From assembly GCF_000227295.1 (NCBI RefSeq), contig NZ_JH165054.1, positions 1,424,550 through 1,488,549 of the forward strand: a stretch of 64,000 nucleotides of DNA, given 5' to 3'. Below the pieces are notes generated by a model that saw only the letters and a program-made list of their open reading frames with translations, was not told the DNA's origin and made no database searches. Made by a program: the position numbers and the translations under genes. This DNA is from Cutibacterium avidum ATCC 25577 (GTDB taxonomy: Bacteria; Actinomycetota; Actinomycetes; Propionibacteriales; Propionibacteriaceae). This document shows positions 7,996 to 17,576 of the stretch, in pieces; the first letter of the stretch is position 1; each line of letters begins with the position of its first letter.

Positions 7996-10785
7996 ATGTC
8001 ACCGACCAAGAGCCTCGTCATCGTCGAGTCACCCCACAAGGCCACGATGATTGCCGGGTACCTGGGGCCCAAGTACACCGTGCGAGCCAGCCAGGGTCAC
8101 GTGCGAGATCTGCCCACCAGCGCCTCCGAGGTGCCCGCCAAGTACAAGGGTCAGTCCTGGGCACGCACCGGCGTCAATGTTGACGACGAGTTCACCCCCA
8201 TCTACGTCGTCTCCCCGGAGAAGCGGTCGACGATCCGTGAGCTCAAGGGCCTGCTCAAGGAGTCCGACGAACTTCTGCTCGCCACCGATGGTGACCGCGA
8301 GGGAGAGGCCATTGCCTGGCATCTGCTCGACGAACTCAAGCCCAAGGTTCCGGTGCGCCGGATGGTCTTCAACGAGATCACCGAGAAGGCCATCAACGAG
8401 GCCGTCGCCAACACCCGTGAACTTGACACCGACCTCGTCGACGCTCAGGAGACCCGACGCATTCTCGACCGTCTCTACGGCTACGAGGTCTCCCCAGTGC
8501 TGTGGAAGAAAGTGCTTCCGCGGCTGTCCGCCGGTCGTGTGCAGTCGGTGGCGACCCGTCTGGTCGTCGACCGTGAGCGTGAGCGGATGGCCTTCACCAG
8601 CGCCAATTACTGGGACATGGAGGCCGTTCTGGCCGCCAAGTCCGATGAGTTCAACGCTCGTCTCGTCGCCCTGGACGACACCAAGATCGCTGCCGGACGC
8701 GACTTCGACTCCCACGGCGACCTCACCTCCAAGGCGCGTCGCCTCGACGAGGCCACCGCGACCACCATCGCGAAGGCCCTGGAGAAGGCCTCGTTCTCCG
8801 TCACCAAGGTCGAGTCCAAGCCGTACACCCGTCGTCCGTACGCTCCTTTCCGCACCACGACCCTGCAACAGGAGGCCGGCCGCAAACTCGGCTTCACCTC
8901 CCAGCGCACCATGTCAGTGGCCCAGGAGCTCTACGAGGGCGGCTACATCACCTACATGCGTACCGACTCGGTGGCCCTGTCCCAGGAGGCCATCCGTGCG
9001 GCCCGCAGCCAGGCCGCCGAGCTCTACGGTCCCGACCACGTCCCGGACAAGCCGCGCATCTACGCCTCCAAGGTCAAGAACGCCCAGGAGGCCCACGAGG
9101 CCATCCGTCCCGCCGGCGAGCACTTCCGCACCCCGGCCGAGACCGGCCTGACCGGCGACAGGTTCAAGCTCTACGAGCTCGTCTGGATGCGTACCCTGGC
9201 CTCCCAGATGGCTGACGCCAAGGGCGAGACCCTCTCGGTGACGATCGGCGCCACCCCGTCCTCCCCGATCAGCGTTGCCGACGGTCACGTCAGGACTGCC
9301 ACCCTCACGGCATCCGGTCGCACCATCACCTTCCACGGCTTCCTGCGCGCCTACGTCGAGTCGGTCGACGAGGGAGCCTCCGACGACGCCCAGAAGCGCC
9401 TGCCCCAGCTCTCGCAGGGCCAGGACCTGGATCCGCGCGAGGTGACGGCCAACGGTCACGACACACGTCCGCCGGCCCGCTACACCGAGCCCAGTCTGGT
9501 GGCGAAACTCGAGGAGCTGGAGATCGGCCGTCCGTCGACCTACGCCTCGATCATCCGAACCATTACCAGCCGTGACTACGTCTTCAAGAAGGGATCGGCC
9601 CTTGTTCCGACCTGGCTGGCCTTCGCCGTCACCAGGCTGCTCGAGGAACACTTCTCCAACCTCGTCGACTACCAGTTCACCGCCGACATGGAGGAGACCC
9701 TCGATCAGATTGCACGCGGCAACGCTGACCGCGTCGCGGTGCTCTCGGCCTTCTACTTCGGCCAGACCAAGTCCGACGACGGTGACGTCCCGACGCCCGC
9801 CGAGGGCCACGAAGGACTGCACCAGCTCGTCACCGAGCTCGGGGACATCGACGCCCGGTCCATCTGCACCTTCCCGATCGGAGACTCCGTCGTCGTCCGG
9901 GTGGGTCGCTATGGCACCTACGTCGAGGACTCCGAGGGCAACCGGGCCAACGTCGACGACGCCCTTCCCCCCGACGAACTCACCATCAAGGCTGCCAAGG
10001 AGCTGCTGGCAAGCCCGAACGGTCAGGATCGCGAGCTCGGGCTGGACCCGCACAGCCACCGTCCGATCGTGGCCCGCAATGGCCGTTTCGGTCCCTACGT
10101 CACCGAGGTGCTCGACGACGACGAGGCCACCGAGGTCGTCGAGACGACCACCAAGGACGGCAAGAAGCGTCGCACCAAGCGCAAGGTGAAGCCGCGCACC
10201 GCCAGCCTGTTCAAGTCGATGAATCTCGAGACCGTCACCCTCGACGATGCTCTCAAGCTGCTCTCCCTGCCACGCGTGGTGGGCACGGCCGCCGACGGCA
10301 CCGAGATCACCGCTCAGAACGGACGCTACGGCCCGTACCTCAAGAAGGGCACCGACTCGCGCTCCCTGGGCAGCGAGGAGGAGATCTTCTCCATCACTCT
10401 GGAGCAGGCCGAGGCCATCTACGCCCAGCCCAAACAACGCGGTCGCGCGGCCGCAAAGCCGCCGCTGCGTGAGCTCGGCGAGGACCCGACCTCCGGGCGT
10501 CCGATCGTCGTCAAGGACGGCCGTTTCGGCCCTTACGTCACCGACGGCGAGACCAACGCGACCCTGCGCAGGGACGACTCGGTCGAGGCCATCACCCCCG
10601 AGCGCGCACAGGAGTTGCTGGCCGAGAAGAGGGCCAAGGGCCCGGCCAAGAAGAGGACGACGCGGAAGACGACCACCCGCAAGACCACTGCGAGGAAGTC
10701 GACGACCAAGTCCACCTCGAGGTCCACGTCTTCCAAGTCGACCACGACGAAGAAGGCAGCTGCGAAGTCGTCGTCAGGAAGCTGA
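7996..10785 (+). CDS. topA: DNA topoisomerase I
   Basis: A 929-residue type IA topoisomerase that relaxes negative supercoils. The TOPRIM domain shows VIVESPHKA (catalytic Glu) and ATDGDREGEAIAW (the Asp-x-Asp metal site). Catalytic Tyr320 lies in YMRTDS. In place of zinc fingers, the C-terminus has several copies of the topoisomerase C-terminal repeat (for example DPHSHRPIVARNGRFGPYV and DPTSGRPIVVKDGRFGPYV). It ends in a Lys/Thr/Ser-rich basic tail of about 45 residues, usual in Actinobacteria. ATG 7996 fits the family N-terminus (MSPTKSLVIVESP) with AGAAGGCAGG upstream. Confidence 0.97.
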   Translation: MSPTKSLVIVESPHKATMIAGYLGPKYTVRASQGHVRDLPTSASEVPAKYKGQSWARTGVNVDDEFTPIYVVSPEKRSTIRELKGLLKESDELLLATDGDREGEAIAWHLLDELKPKVPVRRMVFNEITEKAINEAVANTRELDTDLVDAQETRRILDRLYGYEVSPVLWKKVLPRLSAGRVQSVATRLVVDRERERMAFTSANYWDMEAVLAAKSDEFNARLVALDDTKIAAGRDFDSHGDLTSKARRLDEATATTIAKALEKASFSVTKVESKPYTRRPYAPFRTTTLQQEAGRKLGFTSQRTMSVAQELYEGGYITYMRTDSVALSQEAIRAARSQAAELYGPDHVPDKPRIYASKVKNAQEAHEAIRPAGEHFRTPAETGLTGDRFKLYELVWMRTLASQMADAKGETLSVTIGATPSSPISVADGHVRTATLTASGRTITFHGFLRAYVESVDEGASDDAQKRLPQLSQGQDLDPREVTANGHDTRPPARYTEPSLVAKLEELEIGRPSTYASIIRTITSRDYVFKKGSALVPTWLAFAVTRLLEEHFSNLVDYQFTADMEETLDQIARGNADRVAVLSAFYFGQTKSDDGDVPTPAEGHEGLHQLVTELGDIDARSICTFPIGDSVVVRVGRYGTYVEDSEGNRANVDDALPPDELTIKAAKELLASPNGQDRELGLDPHSHRPIVARNGRFGPYVTEVLDDDEATEVVETTTKDGKKRRTKRKVKPRTASLFKSMNLETVTLDDALKLLSLPRVVGTAADGTEITAQNGRYGPYLKKGTDSRSLGSEEEIFSITLEQAEAIYAQPKQRGRAAAKPPLRELGEDPTSGRPIVVKDGRFGPYVTDGETNATLRRDDSVEAITPERAQELLAEKRAKGPAKKRTTRKTTTRKTTARKSTTKSTSRSTSSKSTTTKKAAAKSSSGS

Positions 10786-10786
10786 G

Positions 10787-12274
10787 ATGACCACGGCGTG
10801 GCATTCGGGAAGCACCGAACCGTTGTACTTCGAGTTGGCGTGGACGGCTGCTCGACCGGTTCCGGCCGACCTGCACACCACCGTCGCCACTGTCGGGGCG
10901 CGTCGCACCATCGAGTGCGAGGTCACCCTGCTCGATTCCCCGGACCACCGACTGCTGAGATCGGGAATCGTCATCGCTCACCGCGTCGTCGACGGGCTGG
11001 GGGAGTGGTACATGGACGCTCCGGAATGGTCGTCATGGCTTCCGGTTGCTCGGTCGGTGGCCCTCGACGCGGCCGGTGAGCTGCCCCGGGACTTCGCCTG
11101 CCTGGCTCGTCCGTTCCTGCGTGGGGCGACCCTGTGTCCGGTGGCGGCCCTGTCCTGGGAGCGCAACGAGACCATGCTGGAGGCCCCTGACTCCACCAAG
11201 TTGGCCCTTATCCGCGACGACCGGATTGCCGTCGTCCAATCCGGGGTGACGACGTCGAGGGTTCGCGAGCTGACCATCAACCCGCGTCGGGGTCTCACGG
11301 AGGGTCAGCGGGAATGGCTCACCAACCGCATCTTCGCTCTGGGCGGGGTGCCCGTCACCCGTCATCCCTCGGTGCTGCGCCGCCTGGGCCCGGGTGCCGG
11401 AGCCCTGACCGATTACCCACGTCCTCATCTGCATGACGGCGCCGGTACGCAGGCGTGGGTGTCGGCCCAGCTGGCCGGGCGACTGCGCGACGTCGTCGAG
11501 GCGGACCTGGCCGCGCGGTGCCAGGGAATGGACCTCGGGTCGACTGAGACGAAACGTACCGAGCCGCGCGTCCTTCCCGAGTCCCCGGACCGCACTGACC
11601 TGGTTGGCATGGGGTACGACCCGGTGACGACCTCGGCTCCCAGCATCCACGACGGCACTCATGGGTCCATTCGGCCTGTCCAGAAGGAGATTCATGCGCT
11701 GTCGGAGGCCCTTGACGCGATGTCGGGTCTGCTCGATCCGCCATGGGTCGATCGTGCCCGGGATCTGTGTCTGCGGATGATGAAGCTGGACCCCAGCCAC
11801 ATCAGCATCCACAGCCTGCCCCGTGAGTACTACCAGCTGCTCGAGGAGATGACGGCGGCGGCGCGGTCGCCGCGTGTGACTGTTGATCCCGATCTGCCCG
11901 CCCGTTCGACGATGAAGCGCATGCTCAAGGAGTCGGTCGCTCATGCGGTGGCAGTCTGCGACGACATCGAGGACTCCCAGGGATGGGCGGCCGCCGAGAC
12001 GTCTGCCCGTCATGCTGCCGCAGTCGCCGGCATCCTTGACACCGGTCGAGCCGAGAAGGTGGCCAAGCGGCTGCGCCCGGTCGTCAAGGAACTTGCCCGG
12101 ACCAAGAACAACGTGACCGAGGACGTCGACGTCTCCGGGATGTCTCCCGAGCAGGCCTTCGAGGCTGGACGTCAGGTGGAGCGAACTCGGGCGGCCATGT
12201 CCGCAGCCCGGCAATCGTTCCGGGACGACTGGCCACAGTATCGTCGCAAGATCCTGAAGGCCCTCCATGACTGA
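10787..12274 (+). CDS. CYTH-like domain protein of unknown function
   Basis: A 495-residue protein starting 1 base after the topA stop, so probably co-transcribed with topA and tmk. The first 200 residues show a pattern reminiscent of CYTH (triphosphate tunnel) domains: LLDSPDHRLLRSGIVIAHRV, then a late RIAVVQSGV...RELTI strand. The C-terminal half is helical and rich in Arg and Glu, as in CHAD-like helical domains, but I cannot confirm this. No signal peptide or membrane segment is visible. It overlaps tmk by 8 bases. The CYTH reading is a by-eye judgement and could be wrong. Confidence 0.5.
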   Translation: MTTAWHSGSTEPLYFELAWTAARPVPADLHTTVATVGARRTIECEVTLLDSPDHRLLRSGIVIAHRVVDGLGEWYMDAPEWSSWLPVARSVALDAAGELPRDFACLARPFLRGATLCPVAALSWERNETMLEAPDSTKLALIRDDRIAVVQSGVTTSRVRELTINPRRGLTEGQREWLTNRIFALGGVPVTRHPSVLRRLGPGAGALTDYPRPHLHDGAGTQAWVSAQLAGRLRDVVEADLAARCQGMDLGSTETKRTEPRVLPESPDRTDLVGMGYDPVTTSAPSIHDGTHGSIRPVQKEIHALSEALDAMSGLLDPPWVDRARDLCLRMMKLDPSHISIHSLPREYYQLLEEMTAAARSPRVTVDPDLPARSTMKRMLKESVAHAVAVCDDIEDSQGWAAAETSARHAAAVAGILDTGRAEKVAKRLRPVVKELARTKNNVTEDVDVSGMSPEQAFEAGRQVERTRAAMSAARQSFRDDWPQYRRKILKALHD

Positions 12275-12914
12275 TCAGCAAACTCGTACCGGACGCTATC
12301 TGGGCGGCCTCTTCATCGTCCTCGAGGGTGGGGACGGTGCCGGCAAGACGACTCAGTCCCGGTTACTCGACCAGTGGCTGACGAGTCAGCGCATTTCGCA
12401 CCTCATGACCCGTGAGCCTGGTGGTTCCGGCCTCGGGCAGAGGATTCGGGAACTGGTGCTGTTCCCCGACTCGGCGGAGATCTGCCCGCGTGCGGAGGCC
12501 CTGCTCTACAACGCTGACAAGGCGCAACACGTCGAGCAGGTGGTCATACCGGCTCTGCGTGAGGGCAAGGTCGTCGTCTGTGATCGCTACATCGACTCGA
12601 CGATCGCCTATCAGGGGGCCGGGCGAGTCCTCGATCCTGAGGAGGTGGCCCAGCTCGCGAGTTGGGCGACGGCCGGCCTCGTCCCCGATCTGACGGTGCT
12701 GCTCGACGTCGATCCCTCCGAGGGGGCCGGGAAGATTGCCGCCAAGGATCGTATGGAGGCGGCCGGTGAGGAGTTCCACCGGCGGGTTCGTCAACACTTC
12801 CTCGACCTTGCCGACACTCACCCGGAGCGCTATCTCGTCCTCAACGCTCGGAAGCGTCGTGAAGAGATCCGCGATGCCATCAGCAAGCAGGTGAGCGAAC
12901 TCCTCGGCCGGTGA
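12267..12914 (+). CDS. tmk: Thymidylate kinase
   Basis: A 215-residue dTMP kinase that makes dTDP for DNA synthesis. GGDGAGKTT (residues 20-28) is the P-loop, TREPGGSGLGQRIRELVL is the family's second motif and DRYIDSTIAYQGAGR carries the conserved DRY. The lid region (PSEGAGKIAAKDRME) lacks a dense Arg cluster, while the P-loop has no Arg, so type I/II assignment is unclear. Its ATG overlaps the end of the upstream gene. The order tmk-holB-ricT is also seen in Firmicutes (tmk...holB-yaaT). Confidence 0.96.
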   Translation: MTDQQTRTGRYLGGLFIVLEGGDGAGKTTQSRLLDQWLTSQRISHLMTREPGGSGLGQRIRELVLFPDSAEICPRAEALLYNADKAQHVEQVVIPALREGKVVVCDRYIDSTIAYQGAGRVLDPEEVAQLASWATAGLVPDLTVLLDVDPSEGAGKIAAKDRMEAAGEEFHRRVRQHFLDLADTHPERYLVLNARKRREEIRDAISKQVSELLGR

Positions 12915-12947
12915 GCAATCGAACGCCGTCACCACGAAGGTGTCGGC

Positions 12948-14204
12948 ATGATCTGCAACGATGATCCCGTGAGTGATGTGTTGACCGGTGTGTGGGCCGA
13001 TCTCGTGGGTCAGGAGAAGGCCGTCGAGGTGCTGCGCCGTGCGGCGGAGTCGCAACCGGGTCGCTCCTCCCACGCCATGAGCCATGCCTGGCTCATCACC
13101 GGACCGCCAGGATCGGGCCGGTCCAACGCGGCGAAGGCCTTCGCGGCTGCACTGCAGTGCGCCGAGCACGGCTGCGGACAATGCAATGCCTGCCGAACCA
13201 CCTTGTCAGGCGCTCATCCGGACGTCACCCTGGTCCGCACCGAGGCGCTGTCCATCGGTGTCGACGAAGTGCGTGAACTGGTGCGACGAGCGGCGATGAA
13301 CCCGGCGCACGGTCGTCATCAGGTGGTCGTCGTCGAGGACGCGGATCGCATTACCGAAAGAGGCGCGGACGCCTTGCTCAAGGCCATCGAGGAGCCGGCG
13401 CCGAAGACCGTCTGGCTGCTGTGCGCTCCCACTCCCGAGGACGTCATCGTGACGATCAGGTCTCGGTGTCGACGTCTCCATCTGGCCACCCCGCGCGACG
13501 AAGCCGTGGCAGATCTGCTGACTCGACGTGACGGGATCCCCCCTGAGATGGCCGCCGAGGCTGCTCGAGCTGGCCAGGGCCACATCGGCCGGGCACGCCG
13601 CCTTGCTCGCGATGAGGAGGCTCGAGCGCGCCGCAACGCCATCGGTGAGCTCCCTACCCGGCTGCGGAGCCTGGGGGATTGCCTGCAAGCAGCCGAGGAC
13701 CTCGTCAACCAGGCCAGCGAGGAGGCCGCCGCTGCCACCGCTGAATCCGATGCCGCCGAGCGCGCCGAGCTGGAGAAGGCCCTGGGATTTGGTTCCTCGG
13801 GGGCTCGTCCGCGCAATGCGCAGGCTGCCATCCGGGATCTGGAGAAGCAGCAGGCCGCGCGGTCGAAGCGACTTCAGCGGGACGCCTTGGATCGCGTCCT
13901 GACGGAGCTGACCGCCTATCACCGCGATGTGCTGGCCATACAGACCGGGGCAGTGCGTCCGGAGGAGGAGAACGCCCTGCGAGGGGCTCGGCTGGTCAAT
14001 GCCGGCTGGTCAGCCTCCCTGCACCGGGTGGCGCATTCCCAGAGTCCCGAACACACCGTCGCCACCATCGACGCCATCCTGGATGCGAGGAACTCCCTCG
14101 AGCACGGCGTCACCCCGTTGCTCGTGATGGAAACTCTCCTCATCACCATGACGGGAGCAGCCCGCTCCCTGGCGAATCCCGCCTGTCAAGGCCTGACGAA
14201 GTGA
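12948..14204 (+). CDS. holB: DNA polymerase III subunit delta'
   Basis: A 418-residue clamp-loader subunit. The AAA+ domain has LVGQEKAVEVLRRA, a P-loop-like GPPGSGRSNAAKAF, a zinc module CAEHGCGQCNAC and the sensor/box EDADRITERGADALLKAIEEP, which is diagnostic of DnaX/delta' proteins. The C-terminal 200 residues are helical and Ala/Glu-rich. The ATG at 12948 has GAAGG about 8 bases upstream; GTG 12969 is an alternative that would remove only seven residues. It follows tmk after 33 bases and is likely in the same operon. Confidence 0.93.
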   Translation: MICNDDPVSDVLTGVWADLVGQEKAVEVLRRAAESQPGRSSHAMSHAWLITGPPGSGRSNAAKAFAAALQCAEHGCGQCNACRTTLSGAHPDVTLVRTEALSIGVDEVRELVRRAAMNPAHGRHQVVVVEDADRITERGADALLKAIEEPAPKTVWLLCAPTPEDVIVTIRSRCRRLHLATPRDEAVADLLTRRDGIPPEMAAEAARAGQGHIGRARRLARDEEARARRNAIGELPTRLRSLGDCLQAAEDLVNQASEEAAAATAESDAAERAELEKALGFGSSGARPRNAQAAIRDLEKQQAARSKRLQRDALDRVLTELTAYHRDVLAIQTGAVRPEEENALRGARLVNAGWSASLHRVAHSQSPEHTVATIDAILDARNSLEHGVTPLLVMETLLITMTGAARSLANPACQGLTK

Positions 14205-14245
14205 ATGACAACAGTGTGTTGCACCGCTTTCGAAGCCATTTTCGT

Positions 14246-14265
14246 GGCACAGTGTGAATTGTGCC
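14246..14265. promoter_or_regulatory. Inverted repeat upstream of the DoxX gene
   Basis: Arms GGCACA and TGTGCC enclose 8 bases (GTGTGAAT). The element lies 43 bases before the proposed DoxX start, in the only gap between holB and that gene, and could be an operator or a weak hairpin. No T-run follows, which argues against a terminator. Confidence 0.3.
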
Positions 14266-14308
14266 GTGCCGTATCCTCGGTGCGGTCCCCAAGTCGTGAG
14301 GATTGAGC

Positions 14309-15115
14309 GTGAGCAAGGCGATCAAGAGGACTGCAGCGGACTCCACCGACGCCGAGACCACCCGGGTCATCCAGACGGGGGCCTCCCGCGTGGATGCCGA
14401 TGCCAACCGTACTGAGGTCATCAAGCCCAGCGATTCGGCGGACTCGGAGCGCACCAGCGTCATCGACGACGACGTCTTCCGTCCCGACACCGAGAAGACC
14501 CGCGTCGTTGATGATCGTGAGTTCGAGGAGGAGCGTCGCCGCCGTGAGCTGGCTGATCAGCGTGCCCGTGAGCGTGCTGACCGTCAGGCGATCGAGGCTG
14601 AGCGTCAGCGTCGTGCCGCCCATGCCGAGCCCGAGCCGGAGCCAGTGGCTGAGCCGACCCCCAAACGCACCACCGACAAGGCTATGGCCTCCCTGGGCAT
14701 GTTCCTGTTCCGCATCGTCGTCGGCGGTATCCTGGGCATCCACGGGTTCCAGCACCTCACCCAGCGTGATCTGACCCTGCGCGCCGTGCAGACCCTCCCG
14801 TTGCCCAGCGGATACGCCCAGACCGGCGTATGGGTGCTCGGCATCTGCGAGTGCATTGCTGCCGTGTGCATCATCCTCGGCCTGTTCACCCGCATCGCCG
14901 GAGTCGGTGTCATCATCATCATGCTGTTGGCGTTGACCTTCATCTTCTGGGGCAGTTTCGCCATCTTCAAGACCATGGGCTTCAAGGGAGAACTGGAGCT
15001 CCTGCTGGCCGGATGCGGTGTTCTGCTGCTCTTCCTGGGCGCCGGTGGTTGGTCGATTGACGCCGCCTACCGGCGCAGCCGTGCCGCTGCGAAGGCTGAG
15101 GAGGCCGGCTACTGA
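14309..15115 (+). CDS. DoxX family membrane protein with charged N-terminal extension
   Basis: A 268-residue protein. Residues 1-125 are hydrophilic: Thr/Asp/Val-rich repeats of the type 'TRVI' (TTRVIQT, ERTSVID, KTRVVDD), then a Glu/Arg-rich predicted helix. The last 140 residues form a four-helix DoxX domain (FLFRIVVGGILGIHGFQHL, VLGICECIAAVCIILGLFTR, VIIIMLLALTFIFWGSF, a final helix). DoxX proteins are often redox-linked, but the substrate is unknown. GTG 14309 is chosen for its spacing from GTGAGGA; TTG 14303 is too close. The gene separates holB from ricT. Confidence 0.85.
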   Translation: MSKAIKRTAADSTDAETTRVIQTGASRVDADANRTEVIKPSDSADSERTSVIDDDVFRPDTEKTRVVDDREFEEERRRRELADQRARERADRQAIEAERQRRAAHAEPEPEPVAEPTPKRTTDKAMASLGMFLFRIVVGGILGIHGFQHLTQRDLTLRAVQTLPLPSGYAQTGVWVLGICECIAAVCIILGLFTRIAGVGVIIIMLLALTFIFWGSFAIFKTMGFKGELELLLAGCGVLLLFLGAGGWSIDAAYRRSRAAAKAEEAGY

Positions 15116-15123
15116 GCCGAGTC

Positions 15124-15882
15124 GTGGCGGTCGCCTTCCGCGAATACGGACAACTTTTTCACCTCGACGTCGGGACTCTCGACGTCGAGGTGGGTTCATG
15201 GCTGCTCTACCCCACCCCTGACGGCCCGCTGGTGTGTCGGTGTGTGTGGGGGCCGGAAGAGGTTGTTGCTGATGGGGCCCTGCCGGTCTGCGCAGGTGTC
15301 GCCGATGACGAGGCCGTCGCCGCGGCGGCCCAGGACCGACACCACCGGGACGAGATATTGCAGACCGCTCGCCGAACCGTCGAGGACCTCGGCGTCGAGA
15401 TGGAGGTCTTGGCGATCGACCTGGTGGAGTCCGAGGATGATCGCCTCATCGCGGTGTACTTCCGCGCTCCCCACCGGGTCGAGTTCGCCACCATCGTCGG
15501 GCCACTGGCGCGACGGCTGCACGCACGCATAGACCTGCGTCAGCTGCGCGGCCGAGACACCGCACGAGCCGTCGGCGGGGTAGGGGTGTGTGGCCGTCCG
15601 CTGTGTTGCGCGACCTTCCTGCCCGAGCCGTTGTCGGTGCCGAATCGTTTCGTCACCGAGCAGGGGATGGCGTCCAATCCCTTGGCAGTGGCCGGGGCAT
15701 GCGGCAAACTCATGTGCTGCCTACGCTACGAGTCTCCCTATTACGCCGATTTCGAGGCTGCCCTGGGAGAAGCCAGCGGCCCGGACGGTCCGGGTTGTCC
15801 GCTGGTGTTGGCCTGCTCGACAGCTGGACGACGTCGGCTGCAAGAGGAGCGCAAGGATGCCAGACCCAGGAGGTCCCCATGA
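15124..15882 (+). CDS. ricT: PSP1 domain protein, RicT/YaaT family
   Basis: A 252-residue protein. It has the PSP1 domain and the paired cysteine motifs CGRPLCC and CGKLMCCLRYE, which in Bacillus RicT (YaaT) help to hold 4Fe-4S clusters in the RicA-RicF-RicT complex. The run MASNPLAVAGACGKLMCCL is close to the family consensus. In Bacillus the complex affects RNA processing with RNase Y; here only the RicT partner is visible. The location two genes after holB repeats a widespread neighbourhood. It starts at GTG 15124 and overlaps the next gene (ATGA). Confidence 0.85.
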   Translation: MAVAFREYGQLFHLDVGTLDVEVGSWLLYPTPDGPLVCRCVWGPEEVVADGALPVCAGVADDEAVAAAAQDRHHRDEILQTARRTVEDLGVEMEVLAIDLVESEDDRLIAVYFRAPHRVEFATIVGPLARRLHARIDLRQLRGRDTARAVGGVGVCGRPLCCATFLPEPLSVPNRFVTEQGMASNPLAVAGACGKLMCCLRYESPYYADFEAALGEASGPDGPGCPLVLACSTAGRRRLQEERKDARPRRSP

Positions 15883-17576
15883 CTCGACGCGATCCGCGAC
15901 GACGCACGATTGCCGCGGCCTTGGTCGCCTGCTCCCTGTTCTCGGTGACAGCCTGTACCGCTGAGGAGCCCACCTCGGGGCCGACGGCCACTCACCCCGC
16001 CTCGCCGACCCAGCAGTCCGCCACCCCGAGACCCATGCCCTCGCCGTCCGTGACGGCGTCAGTCAAGCCGGCCCAGGGGAAAACTGACTCGAACCCTCCG
16101 GTCGCTTCGTTCGACCCCAAGGCCCACGCCCACATGGAGGGTCCGGAGAGCCCGGACCGCCAGACCATGCACCCGGCATCGCAGGACGACAAGCAGTTCA
16201 GCAAGCCGCCAGTCGGTAGAGGGATGAACCGATACCTGTCGCGCAAGATTTCGTGGCATGCGTGCGGGAACTTCCAGTGTTCCAAGGTCCTCGTGCCGTT
16301 GGACTGGGATGATCCGAATGGTCCGGCGATTACCTTGGCCCTCAAGCGCAAGCCAGCGGAGTCGTCGTCCAAGGCGACCCTCTTCGTCAATCCCGGTGGC
16401 CCTGGCGGTTCCGGCCAGGAGATGGTGGACAGCTTCAAGTCCTCCGCCTTCCCGAACCACGACGTCATCGGGTGGGATCCGCGCGGAACCGGCCAGTCCA
16501 CCCACGTTGACTGCGGCCCGGCGACGACGATGGACGCCTTCTTCAACCTTGACGCGTCCCCCGACGATGAGGCCGAGTGGAAGGCGCTCGGCCGCGGCAC
16601 GAGGGATTTCGCACGCAGTTGCAGGGCGCACTCCGGCGAGCTGCTGGATCATGTCTCGACGATCGACACCGCTCGGGACCTGGACTACCTGCGGTATCTC
16701 GTGGGCGACAAGAAGCTCGATTACCTCGGCATTTCGTACGGTACCTTCCTCGGTGCGACCTATGCCGAGCTGTACCCGGGGCGAGTCGGGCAGATGGTGC
16801 TGGACTCTACGGTCAACATCACCAACCACGACACCGTCAGCCAGAGCGTCGGGTTCGACCGAGCCTTCGGCGACTTCGCCAAGTGGTGCGCCAAACAGGG
16901 GCAGCGCTGCACGCTGGGGAAGAACGAGGCCGAGGTCCGCAAGACCACCCTGAACTTCCTCAACCATCTCGACTCCCACCCGTTGAAGGTCGAGAACCGA
17001 ACCCTGACGCAAAGTCTGGCAGCGACTGGCATCGCCTTGTTCCTGTACTCGGGCAAGGAGGCATATCCCTACCTGGCGGGTTCCTTGCGTGGTGCCATGA
17101 AGGACGGGAACGGCAGCTACCTGCTGACAGCCTCCGATTTCTTGAACGGGCGTGGCAAGGATGGTCAGTGGGAGACGATCGTCTCTGCCTTCCCAGCGAT
17201 CTCCTGCCTGGATCAGGCTGACTTCGGTCTGAACCACGTCCGGAAGGAGTGGCCCAAGGAGGCAGCCAAGGCGCCGACCCTCGGCAAGGCTCTGGGGATG
17301 ACGCCGACCTGTGAGGTCTGGACGGCTCACCCGGCCCACCAGCTGTACCTGACAGCTCAGGGGGCGGCACCCATCTTGGTTCTGGGTGCCACGGGTGATC
17401 CCGCCACCCCTTATGAGCAGGCCGAGTGGATGGCTGATCAGCTCAAGTCCGGTGTGTTGCTGACCTGGCGGGGTGCCGGGCACTCGGCGTGGGAGCTTGG
17501 TAATCAATGCGTCAAGAAGGCCGTCGAGGGTTACGTCAATGACGCGAAGGTCCCCAGGGACAAAACGGTGTGCTGA
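15879..17576 (+). CDS. Lipoprotein alpha/beta hydrolase, tripeptidyl-aminopeptidase type
   Basis: A 565-residue exported enzyme. A twin-Arg-like basic head and hydrophobic stretch end in a lipobox (LFSVTAC), so Cys27 is the likely lipid anchor. A Pro/Ser/Thr-rich linker of about 110 residues precedes the hydrolase fold. LFVNPGGPGGSGQ is the oxyanion region, GISYGTFLG holds the nucleophile Ser, and the C-terminal TAP-like cap and His are seen in PILVLGATGDPATPYEQAEWMA and WRGAGHSAW. Relatives are secreted proteases/peptidases such as the Streptomyces tripeptidyl aminopeptidase SlpD/TAP and mycobacterial Hip1. AGGAGG precedes ATG 15879. Confidence 0.9.
   Translation: MTRRDPRRRTIAAALVACSLFSVTACTAEEPTSGPTATHPASPTQQSATPRPMPSPSVTASVKPAQGKTDSNPPVASFDPKAHAHMEGPESPDRQTMHPASQDDKQFSKPPVGRGMNRYLSRKISWHACGNFQCSKVLVPLDWDDPNGPAITLALKRKPAESSSKATLFVNPGGPGGSGQEMVDSFKSSAFPNHDVIGWDPRGTGQSTHVDCGPATTMDAFFNLDASPDDEAEWKALGRGTRDFARSCRAHSGELLDHVSTIDTARDLDYLRYLVGDKKLDYLGISYGTFLGATYAELYPGRVGQMVLDSTVNITNHDTVSQSVGFDRAFGDFAKWCAKQGQRCTLGKNEAEVRKTTLNFLNHLDSHPLKVENRTLTQSLAATGIALFLYSGKEAYPYLAGSLRGAMKDGNGSYLLTASDFLNGRGKDGQWETIVSAFPAISCLDQADFGLNHVRKEWPKEAAKAPTLGKALGMTPTCEVWTAHPAHQLYLTAQGAAPILVLGATGDPATPYEQAEWMADQLKSGVLLTWRGAGHSAWELGNQCVKKAVEGYVNDAKVPRDKTVC

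Noticed and set aside
8914-10437. Long open frame antisense to topA (about 500 codons)
   Set aside because: It mirrors the codon pattern of topA on the other strand, begins inside the gene and has no ribosome site. Such shadows are common in high-GC DNA.
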